Source: Neoceratodus forsteri (lineage: Eukaryota; Chordata; Ceratodontiformes; Ceratodontidae). From it: DNA of 64,000 bases. The translations under genes and the position numbers were made by a program. Shown piece by piece: positions 55,300-64,000 of the stretch (position 1 is the first letter of the stretch; every line of letters starts with the position of its first letter). The stretch lies in contig CM057449.1 in the NCBI GenBank assembly GCA_016271365.2, forward strand, positions 1,568,310,501-1,568,374,500, given 5' to 3'. The notes under the pieces were generated by a model. That model was not told the origin of the DNA and did no database searches. It saw nothing but the letters and a program-made list of their open reading frames with translations.

Positions 55300-57790
55300 G
55301 TAAAAATTGGAAGACCATGTGCACAAATGCCCGCAGTCTGGAAAATAAAATCCTGGACCTAGTGGCCCTGATGGCTGAGACGGATCTGGATATTGTCACT
55401 GTTATCATGTTCATGGGGAATCATGACTGGGATACGGCAATGCCAGGTTACACTATATTCAGGAGGGACATGAAGGGTAAAAAGGGAGGAAGACTGGCTA
55501 CATCAGGGAAAGAATTAAGCAACTGAGGTAGAGGGAATGCAGGGAGAGGCAGAGATACTGTGGATCACCCTGGAGATGGGAAATGGCACTGCCATTTGCA
55601 CTGGTGTGATCTACAAACCTCCTGCACAAGGGGAAGAGCTAGACAGAGAAATTTTAGAAACCATCCACAGAATGACAGGTAAAGGGGAGGTGCTGCTAGT
55701 AGGAGACTTCAGTCTGCGGGATGTGGACTGGAGCAGCTAAGCTGCAACCTCAGCCAGGAGCAGAGACATCCTGGAAGCCCTGCAGGAGGCATGCCCAAGA
55801 CAGCTAGTGATGGAGTCCACCCGAGAGGGAACAACTTTGGACCTGGTACTCACCAGCGAGGACAGAATTACAGACGTAAAAGTGGGGAGCCATCTTGGAT
55901 CAAGCGATCACAATACGGTGTGGTTCAATGTGAAAACAGCAGAAGAGATGCACCACATGAAAGCAAGGGTCCTGGATTTCAGGCGGGCTGACGTTGCAAA
56001 GATGGGGAAATATCTTAAGAAATCACAGGCAGGGAAGGAGAAAAGAGGGGGAGTTGAGGAACAATGGGAGAATCTTAAGGGAGCCATAGCGGCAGCAGCA
56101 CGCCATTGCATTAGGCATATAAGAAAAACAAAGAGAAAGAAAAAAGCACTAAGGTTCACAAAGGAAGTGGCCGAGAAGGTAAGGGCAAAAAGGGTGGCAT
56201 TCAGTAGGTACAAGGAAACACAGAGGAAAGAAGACAAGAAACTGTATCTGGAAAAGCAGAGGGATGTGGGAAAAGCACTGAGGAGCACAAAGGCACAAAC
56301 AGAAGAGAAAATAGCCCAGGCAGTAACAAAAGGGCACAAGAACTTTTTCAGGTACATTAGTGAAAGAAAAAAGACTAAGGGTAGGATTGAGAGACTAAAA
56401 AGGGAAGGAGGGAAATGTACAGAGGGGACCAAGAAAAAGCAGAAATCCTGAACAACAATTTTTGTTCAGTATTCACAGAAGAAGGGGAAGGGGAGAGACC
56501 AAAGTTAGGTGATGGAAGTACCACTGGAAGGGAGGTGGACACCAGTCCATTTAAGGAGGAAAGAGTCTTAAAGGAACTCGCTAGTCTGAAAGTGGGCAAG
56601 ACAATGGAAATGAATGGGAGACATCCCAGAGTATTAAGAAAACTCAGGGAGGTACTGGCAGCCCCACTGACAGCCCTGTTTAACAGTTTGCTGGAAACAG
56701 ATGTGGTACCAAAGGCCTGGAGGAGGGCGAATGTAGTCCCTCTCCACAAAAGTGGGTGCAGGGAGGAGGCTGGCAATTGTAGGCCAATCAGCCTGACCTC
56801 GGTGGTGGGGAAACTAATGGAATCACTACTAAAAGAAAGGTTTGTGATATATCTTGAATCCAGCGGAGCACTGGATCTCAGACAGCATGGAGCCACAGTG
56901 GGAAGATCTTGTCAAACAAATCTGATAGATTTATTTGACTGGGTGACTAGGGAGGTGGATCACGGAGGGACAGTGGATGTGGTCTACCTAGATTTCAGCA
57001 AGGCCTTCAATGCTGTTCCACATAGGAGGCTAGTAAACAAGCTGGGCAGCCTGGAAGTGGGTCTCAGGGTGGTAAACTGGGTCAGAAATTGGCTGAGTGA
57101 TAGGACACAGAGGGTGGTAGTGAACGGAGTTGAATCTGAAGAGGTGGGGTGACCAGCAGGGTCCCACAGTACTCAAACCAGTTCTTTTTAATGTCTTCAT
57201 AGCAACATTGCAGAGGGGCTGGAAGGGAAGGTGTGTTTCTTTGCAGACAACATGAACATCTGCAACAGGGTTGACACTCCAGGAGGGGTAGAGAAAATGA
57301 GATGGGACCCAAGAAAGCTTGAGGAGTGGTCAAGCATGTGGCAACTAAGATTCAATGCAAAGAAGTGCAAGATCATGCACTTAGGGCACAGAAATGTGGG
57401 GGAGGATTACATAATGGGAGGAGGTACTGACTGCCACCAGACAGGAAGGGAACCTGGGATTAATCATATCTGATGATTTGAAGGTTACCAAACAATGTGA
57501 GAAGGCTGTAACAAGACTCAGTGGAATGCTAGGGTGCATAGGGAGAGATGTCTCCAGCAGAAGGAAGGAAGTGGTAATGCCACTGTATAGAACATTGGTG
57601 AGACCTCATCTAGAGTACTATATCCAGTTCTGGGGGCTACATCTCCAGAAGGACATAGACAGAGTAGAAGCAGTTCAGAGAAGGGCAACAAAAATGGTGC
57701 CGGGGCTGCACCAAAAGTCATATGAGGGGAGACTGGAGGATCTTAATATATATTCCCTGGAGGAGAGGAGAGAGAGAGGGGTGATATGAT
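55300..57790 (+). pseudogene. CR1 ORF2p, endonuclease and RT, frameshifted
   Basis: The endonuclease starts at TNARSLENKILDLVALMAET (~55325). The usual ITETW catalytic block is altered to VIMFMGN. Then come FRRDMKGKKGG, VIYKPPAQGEEL, LLVGDFSLRDVDW (~55695-55735) and SDHNTVWFNV (~55895). The RT follows in the frame at 56415-57152: ILNNNFCSVFTEEG, RANVVPLHKSG, CRPISLTSVVGKLME, SCQTNLIDLFDW and VVYLDFSKAFNAVPH. After a frame break the active site reads FADN in place of FADD (~57238-57250). The C-terminus is at 57478-57789 (MLGCIGRDVSSR, LVRPHLEYYIQFW). At least five frame breaks are present. Confidence 0.88.
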
Positions 57791-58187
57791 AGAGACTTTC
57801 AAATACCTCAGGGGTATAAATAAGGTACAAGAGGGTGGTAACTTTAAAAAAAAACACAAGATGTTGAAGAACATGGGGACATGATATGAAAATAGAGGGA
57901 AGTAGACTTAGGGGTAACGTAAGAAAGTATTTTTTAACGGAAAGGGTAGTGGATCCATGGAACAGCCTCCCGACAGAAGTTGTAGGGGCAAAAATGGTAG
58001 GAGAAATCAAAAATGCATGGGACAGACGTAAAGGAACTCTAGCGATAGGAAAGAGAGGGTAAGCCACTGATCATTTAGGATCTGCAATATATGAAACAGG
58101 GAAAATGGGCAGACTAGGTGGGCCAAGCGGTCCTTATCCGCCATCAAATTCTATGTTTCTATATTATGATTGCATTGTTTTTAAAAA

Positions 58188-58300
58188 ATATGTAATACAT
58201 TTTAGGTACAACTTTATAAACTTTCAAGTGTGCCTTTATCTTGTTGAGTGAGCTAGGGCTTTTCTCAGAAATGATTTAGTCAGATTTGTTTCTCTGCCTG
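58188..58300. repeat. Inverted repeat right of CR1
   Basis: Reverse complement of 53837-53932 (attttaggtacaactt, caagtgtgcctttatctt). Together the two arms bracket the CR1 insertion. Confidence 0.8.
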
Positions 58301-58635
58301 AAGAGAACAGTCACCTGAAGTTGGTCCCAGCATCATTGGTTCTCCAGTCACTTAATTGTTTTAAAAAATGTAAGTTTGTTATTACTGTTAAACTTACCTT
58401 TTCAATACTCTATATTAGTGAGGGAGTTATTTTTAGTGCTATGGTTTACTCCAGTTCCCGAATGAGTCGCAGAACAGGAGAATATACTATTGGCTACATG
58501 TTTTTGTTTTTAGCCATATTTATACATTTAAACCACTTACCCAGTTATTTATATAGTGATTTAGTTTTTTTACAGCTTTTATTGTACAGGAAGCAGGTCA
58601 CTTTCACTTTCCACTACTCTCTGCGCACTTTGACC
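58301..58635. other. No feature recognised
   Basis: Between the CR1-bracketing inverted repeat and the T2-like element. A 121-residue frame has no motif. Confidence 0.4.
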
Positions 58636-59654
58636 TTACAGGGGAACTGTCATCAACAGGACGTCTTAATGTCTGAAACCCCATAAAAAGCTAATTTGAT
58701 TGAGCCATTGTGTTGATCTGTGAATCTTTGCAGTCCAGAGTTATTCATATGTAAATCATCCTGTAATTAAGGACTGGTGGCAGCCATATGTTTTGGGCTC
58801 CTGACAGGAAATGATGTCACCAAGGGTCTAGGTCCTCCCTTGACTGTATTTAATTCAACAGGTTAAATAAGAAATAGACTGTTTTATTAAGTGTGTTTTA
58901 AGGTGTTATTACAACACTTTCTACATCTATAATAATTGTTTTATACGTGCATTTAAATTAGTAAGTTATCACCTTTACATTTCAAACTGTTAGTAAAAAT
59001 AGTCCATCTTCAGAATTGTTTAATCTCTGGGCTATACTGCCAGTACCAGCTGATCATCAAAAACTACACATCTCAATGCTGGCTCTGTGGTGCCAACAGG
59101 ATTGAGGCCCCATATCAGGATTTCTAAACCCTGACTGTGTTCATGTCAGTACAGATTTCTGGGACTGCCACACCACCAACTTCAGTCTTTTTCTATTCCC
59201 TCTCTTGCAGCCTTTTCTCTTACAATTTCAGGTGAGAACTCAGGTCTACAAGATGCAAATGTGGCTATGTACCTTCTGGCCTGGCATTATGGGGCCAGCC
59301 TTGAAATGTGTAGCTTTTGATTATCAGCTGGCAATACAGTTGTGAGCAAGCTTCGTTCATCCATCAGAATGGGTTTTGAGCATGTGTTAAGATTCTGAAA
59401 ATATTATACTCTTTCTATCCAGATTTGACTTGAAAAGAAAAAATAGGACTCAACTACTTGTTTATTAATGGAAAAAACACATAAATGGACAACATTGTTA
59501 AAACTTGCATAACCTGAAATGCATTATTAAAATATAGAATAAAATATGGGTGGGTGTGTATAACCAGAATTTTACACAAACCGAGGTCTGAGATGCAACA
59601 TAAACACCAAGGGGTTTATAAAAGCATTGCACACTGAGTGTATGTGTGTAAAAT

Positions 59655-59895
59655 TCTTTTACACACACACACACACACACACACTCATTATTTTATTTAA
59701 TTAATGGTGATATTTTTTTCCCTTTCAGCACAGCTCAGTTAGTGCAGCACTTCTGTCAGAGAGAGAGAGACACACGCACACACATACTATTTTATTTAAT
59801 TAATGGTGATATTTTTTTCCCTTTCAGCACAGCTCAGTTAGTGCAGCACTTCTGTCAGAGATAGAGACACACACACACACACACACACAGAGCCT
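59655..59895. repeat. 99-bp tandem duplication and (CA)n
   Basis: The block tattttatttaattaatgg ... gtgcagcacttctgtcagag occurs at 59689 and again at 59788. CA repeats lie before, between and after the two copies, which probably promoted the duplication. Part of the block (taattaatggtgata) is complementary to 60316-60330, so it belongs to the foldback arms. Confidence 0.88.
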
Positions 59896-60342
59896 ATCTC
59901 TCCCTTTTGTTTTTTTTCTTTCCTTTTTTCTTTACATTACAGTGGTAACGACATTCTGGAAAGTCATGGTCCATCATGTAAAACACACTCTAGGGGTATG
60001 AGCGGCAGAATCAACCAGATTTATTTTTTTTCATTTTCAAGGCTGGATCAACTAGATAGATATTTAAAAATATTTAAAATCTTGCTTATCCTAACAGTGT
60101 GTGGCAAAGCTTGAGTGCTGGTACCTGTGCTTGGTAATGGAGCCACCATATTGGGCAAGGTGTTCAGCCCTCCCACAGTGAAACTACACATCAGTTAGCT
60201 TTCTGTGGTGATGCTTGATTGACAGATGCTGATTACAACCTCCTGGTTGTAACCACAAATATCAACCAGGAGATTGTAACTGGAGATAAATGTGTCTTTA
60301 TCTGTATGTAAAAAATTATCACCATTAATTAAAGAGTATTTT

Positions 60343-60707
60343 TTTTTCATTTGTAATTTATGGTATTTTTCAGGTTTTTTTTCTCCCCTCACCCCCCTGG
60401 TCATGGCATACACATGCTTGTGCACACATGCCACACCAGGTTCCAGTGGCCCCATTCGCCCCTCTCCAGACTTGTGTCACCACTCCAACTGCCTGCACTG
60501 CCCACCGGACTGCCACCCAGTGGGAGCGGGACTACAGCAGAGTGGGCATCCACCCCTTTGAAGGGGACAGCCACAGCTCGATCCCATTCCAACCTCCCCC
60601 CGAGCTGGCTCTCCAGGAACCCAAGGTCATTCCCAAACCTGGATCGCTGGCGAAGTGCGAGATAAGATGCGAGCACCTCAGCCCTCTGTGCCACCAGGCT
60701 GGCCTCT
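60343..60707 (-). mobile_element. Short retro-insert, unassigned (SINE or retrocopy)
   Basis: A 365-bp block is bounded by a perfect 15-bp direct repeat, attaaagagtatttt (60328-60342 and 60708-60722). Its plus-strand left end is T-rich (tttttttcatttgtaattta), so on the minus strand it ends in an A-rich tail. These are the signs of L1-type retrotransposition of an RNA. The body is GC-rich compared with the AT-rich host element. A minus-strand frame of 97 residues (60694-60401) is open but matches nothing I know. The 5' end (ggccagcctggtggcacaga, ~60706-60687) and aggtttgggaat (~60633) vaguely recall tRNA box A and B, so a SINE is possible; a 5'-truncated processed pseudogene is the alternative. 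Confidence 0.7.
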
Positions 60708-61389
60708 ATTAAAGAGTATTTTACTTCTTTTGATGAAGTTAAAATTATAACATTTTCTTACTGAAATACTTTGGATGGAATGGGATTTTCCACCATAACA
60801 ATGCCAGAATTCTATTGGTTTATTAGGAGGCAGTATAGCACAGCATTTAAGGGCACTGAACTACAAACCTGTACTGAGATGAACACAGCCAGGGTTTAAA
60901 AATCCTGATATGGGTCCCCAATACCTGTTGGCACCACAGAGCCAGCCTTGAGATGTGTAGTTTTTTATGATCAGCCGACACTGGCAGTATAGCCTAGAGA
61001 TTAAAGCAATTCTGAAGATGGACTATTTTTACTAACAGTTTGAAATGTAAAGATGATAACTCACTTGTACATACAATGCACATACAAAATTATTATAGAT
61101 GTAGGAAGTGTTGTAATGACACCTTAAAACACACTTAATAAAACAGTCTATTTCCTATTTAAACTGTTGGATTAAATATAGTCAAAGGAGAACCTTGACT
61201 CTCAGTGACATAATTTCCTGGCAGGAGCCCAAAACATATGGCTGCCACCAGCCCTTAATTACAGGATGATTTACATATGAATAACTCTGGACTGCAAAGA
61301 TTAACAGATCAACACATTAGCTCAATCAGATTAGCTTTTTATGGACTTTCAGACATTAAGAAATCCTGCTGATTACAGTTCCCCTTTAA

Positions 61390-61730
61390 TTAATTGGTTC
61401 CTGTTACAGGACCCACAATTCAACATTTGACAGTTTTATTTACAGCAGGTGTTGTTTTTGGCTGTGAGGCTCCTGCATAGAGGTTTTTTGGGGAGAATCA
61501 ATGTATTTTTCCACAAGGTCCCTCTAAACTGGTATGCCTGAGAGACCTGGGAAACAAGTACCGGACTAAACAACTCTACAAATTGTAAAAATTGTTTTCA
61601 GCATCTAGCATTTTCAACTCCTGGGAAAAACAGACTGCCATGAGCTCTGTTTAAAGTGCCTGGCTCCAGTTATGAGTCCTACCTTAAATTTTGCTCTAAA
61701 ACCTTAAAGGAAAGGTTTAAAAAAAATAAA
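61390..61730. other. No gene recognised; possible DIRS 5' end
   Basis: Lies between the T2-like element and the first gag-like codons of the DIRS element. It could contain the DIRS terminal repeat, which cannot be confirmed because the other end is outside the window. Confidence 0.4.
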
Positions 61731-61867
61731 ATAAATTATGGTTTCCAAGTCTACCTCCTTGTTACCAAAAGATAAAACAAAGCTCTGAAGGAGTTCCCAA
61801 TGATGATGGACTGATCATATAAGAGGGGTCCATCTCCTCATGTTCAGCAACAGCAGTTCCTTCAATA

Positions 61868-63350
61868 GTGAACAAGAAAAAAGATAAAGCTGCACAGCCA
61901 TTTGACAGTCGTGGTAAAGGTGGATCTGATACCAAAGGGGGACACCCTGAACCCAGTGATGGCAGAAATAATAATAAAACAGCCTCAGAGCAGACATTGG
62001 AAACGTGTCTGCTAAAAAGAAACTTAAAGAAAAAAGTCACTACTACTCTACCTGAATAGAAAAAGGAGCAGACAGGTGACATAGAAAAAAATGCCCTCCT
62101 CTTAGGACATGATGTGGCAGTTTTTCCAGGCCATCCAGGCCATAGAAAATTGTAATACTGTGACTGCCACCACCTCCCAGCCTCAGGCTCCAATGTATCT
62201 GCCTGTTGAAAAGGAGGAAGAAGGGCGCTGTGTACCAAAGGAGGAAGGTGAACCCATGGAATCAAAGGATGCACCTGAGCAAGATTTTGGCTCTCCTCCA
62301 GAGCATGATGAGGTCTATTCTTTTTTTCATTTGTCAGACAAATGATTGATACTGCTAGTACCCCCCCAGGATACTAAGGAGGATGATGAAGATGCTGAAA
62401 TTATGGATATGATGAGGACAGCACCTGCAAGAAGGTTGCTGGTCCCCATACATAAATAACTTCAAAAGGACATATCAAAAATCATGCCTGTACCTACCTC
62501 AGCTTCAGCAATTGATATGAAAACTAAAAGGAAATATCAGGTGGACAGATGGGGAGTGGAATACCTATATGCCCACCCTGATCATTAAAGAGTAGTCCAG
62601 GCTGCTGCTTGCAAAAGAACAAAAGTCTCCCTTTCTACACAGCCCCCTGAAAAGTATGCCAAAAATAAAACGTTATGTCCAGAAAGGCCATCAGCTTCCC
62701 TGCTCATCAGGCAGGCAGCTTATTCAGCACATATAGCACAGTAATTGAAAGCACTGTGGTCTGGCACTTGCTGATAAAGCAGATGGTGAACTGGCACAGG
62801 ACTTAATTGTCACAGCAAGATCATACCAAGATGTCACAACACACCATTTCCCACACTGTTCTGGGCACTAATGACACTGCTGCTAGAGTTTCAGACCATG
62901 CAGTGCCCTTAAGAAGATTTTCCTAGTTAAGTACTACCATCCTTTCCCAGGACACTGAAACCAAAGCACCAGAATTCTCTTCTGAGGGAAACTCACTTAT
63001 TGGTGATAAAATAGCGGCATACATGAAAAACACTGGATGAATATAAAACAAGTTACAAGAGTACCAATGAGAAAGAAAAGGCCTCCACCTCCTACAGGCC
63101 TTTTGGAAGGGGAGGCAGATGCAGGGGATACTTCCCAAGAGCCTCTACTCCATAGGCCCCTTATGAGTACCAACCATAGACAGGCTGCTATAGGAAGAGG
63201 GGCAGGAACTGGGGCAGAAGGGGCTCCAGTTGTGCTGCTGCAACACCAGTGCCTAAACTTCAGCCAAAGAAGACCCCCTGACAATTTTGCCCAGGTCACC
63301 CAATCATTGACAGTGGAGAGAAGACAGTCCTATACTTCTAGAAATGGGTG
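61868..63350 (+). pseudogene. DIRS gag-like region, fragmented
   Basis: Broken frames with an acidic middle (62200-62400). A characteristic block, VDRWGVEYLYAHPDH then VVQAAACKR (~62537-62620), resembles the conserved LYxHPxP...VVQAA region of DIRS Gag. The C-terminal part is rich in Arg, Gly and Pro (RPFGRGGRCRGYFPRAS, GAGTGAEGAP at ~63095-63240). Frame shifts alternate between all three frames. Confidence 0.7.
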
Positions 63351-63429
63351 AACATTACCACAGACAAGTCAGTTCTGGAAGGAGTGTGTTAGGGTTTGCC
63401 CCTGCAGTTCAGAAGGTTTCCAAAACAGC

Positions 63430-64000
63430 AAAAACAAAAGCTTTCAAGATCACTCTCCCACACTAAGAATTCTGCTGGAACTTGAAGTAAAAAAAAAGTT
63501 CTAGCAAAAGCTGCGGAAAAAGTCTTTGCTTCTCAGTGGGGTAGGACTCTATTCCCAAGATACTTCCTGACCCACAAGAAAAATGGGGAGTAGCGATCCA
63601 TTTTGGACCTCTGGTATCTGAACAAGCATATAAAAAAGAGAAATTCAAGATGTTCACTTTGAGAACAGTGATACCATATTGTATATACAGTCAGGGCACT
63701 ATCTGGGATCACTAGATCTCAAAGACATCTGCTTCCACGCCCCTAGTCAGGCCTTCCCACAGGAAATATCTCAGGTTCAAGCTAGGGAACTGCCAATACC
63801 AGTTCGCAGCTCTTCCCTTTGCCCTTAACTCAGCACCAAGGCTATTCACAAAGTACTTAGCTGTGGTGGCAGCACACCTGAGAAGGCAAGGTGTGGTGGT
63901 TTTATCCCACCTGGATGACTAGCTGGTCTTGGTAAACAAAGAACAAGAGACAATGTGCTCCACTCAGACAATAAAAAGCACCCTGGAGAATCTGTGATTC
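63430..64000 (+). pseudogene. DIRS reverse transcriptase, N-terminal part
   Basis: Recognisable pieces are RTLFPRYFLTHKKNGE (~63540-63590) and SILDLWYLNKHIK (~63598-63636). An ALPFALNSAPRLFTKYLAVV block (~63810-63870) and VVAAHLRRQGVVVLSHLDD (~63863-63919) follow. These match the DIRS/Ngaro RT order KKNG, LDLRxLN, LPFGLxxAPRxFT and YLDD. The codon after LDD is TAG (63920-63922) where Trp is usual. The domain is cut by the window end. Confidence 0.83.

Larger units (their letters stand above)
53990..58162 (+). mobile_element. CR1 LINE, nearly full length
   Basis: A plus-strand CR1 with both ORFs in order: ORF1 with an esterase domain, ORF2 with endonuclease and RT, then a 3' end. The 3' end carries gggcagactaggtgggccaa, tccttatccgccatc and the terminal repeat ttctatgtttctat (58149-58162). 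A GA-rich stretch near 54085-54130 lies in the 5' leader. The 5' limit is approximate. Frameshifts in both ORFs make it inactive. Confidence 0.88.
58636..61389. mobile_element. T2/Kolobok-like foldback element
   Basis: The right end (61375-61389) reads, on the minus strand, TTAAAGGGGAACTGTAATCA. The left end (58636) reads TTACAGGGGAACTGTCATCA. These match the TTAAAGGRR ends and TTAA target known for Xenopus T2 (Kolobok) MITEs, with one change on the left. The arms are very long: 58640-59165 pairs with 60865-61385 almost throughout, for example gttattcatatgtaaatcat against its complement at ~61272. The loop holds CA microsatellites, a 99-bp duplication and a retro-insert (60343-60707). No transposase is visible. 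Confidence 0.82.
61731..64000 (+). mobile_element. DIRS-like tyrosine-recombinase retrotransposon, 5' part
   Basis: A gag-like region (61731-63350) is followed by the start of a DIRS-type reverse transcriptase that runs off the window at 64000. The RNase H, methyltransferase-like and tyrosine recombinase parts would lie to the right. Stops in both regions show that this copy is inactive. Confidence 0.82.

Noticed and set aside
55908..56432. 174-residue minus-strand hydrophobic frame
   Set aside because: Antisense shadow of the lysine-rich CR1 ORF2 linker.
60828..60915. tRNA-SINE-like start (ggcagtatagcacagcattt)
   Set aside because: It overlaps the arm of the T2-like foldback and the similarity to MIR heads is too short to separate from chance.

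Overview
This window looks like intergenic DNA from a large-genome vertebrate, most likely an amphibian (caecilian or salamander). I see no host protein-coding gene, rRNA or tRNA gene. The inference rests on the mix of elements: L1, CR1 with esterase-type ORF1, Rex1/L2-like LINEs, a DIRS element, a retrovirus-like provirus, a Tc1 transposon, and a foldback element with the TTAAAGGRR/TTAA ends described for Xenopus T2 (Kolobok) MITEs. The species is not proven. Almost every long reading frame is a damaged transposon gene or chance frame inside a repeat.

Layout. 1-9.3 kb: a minus-strand L1 ORF1; a plus-strand LINE split by a tRNA-type SINE; a minus-strand L1 ORF2 split by a CR1 copy. 9.5-12.6 kb: non-autonomous foldback elements, one inserted in a ~400-bp repeat whose second copy lies at 32.7 kb. 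12.6-32.7 kb: one old endogenous retrovirus of about 20 kb. Its 5' LTR holds two separate LINE insertions (12.9-16.6 and 16.9-21.2 kb) and its env holds an L1 copy (29.75-31.18 kb). 33-36 kb: the 5' part of another L1 interrupted by a hAT-like element. 36-39.8 kb: tandem ~360-bp repeats, hairpins and dispersed repeats. 39.8-41.4 kb: a Tc1-like element. 41.7-43.3 kb: a solo LTR. 43.3-46.7 kb: a minus-strand LINE with a 554-bp tandem duplication. 46.8-53.7 kb: MITEs, a 62-bp minisatellite, two long palindromes and an L1 ORF1 relic. 54-58.2 kb: an almost full-length CR1. 58.6-61.4 kb: a T2/Kolobok-like foldback carrying a small retro-insert with a perfect 15-bp target duplication. 61.7-64 kb: the 5' part of a DIRS element, cut by the window end.

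The interest lies in the nesting order, in empty-site comparisons available within the window, and in a few motifs (a 2A-like peptide motif in a LINE, an unusual DDE spacing in the Tc1 transposase, an unassigned short retro-insert). I did not find evidence for a new functional gene system. Family assignments come from motifs read by eye; identities and boundaries are approximate except where exact repeats are cited.
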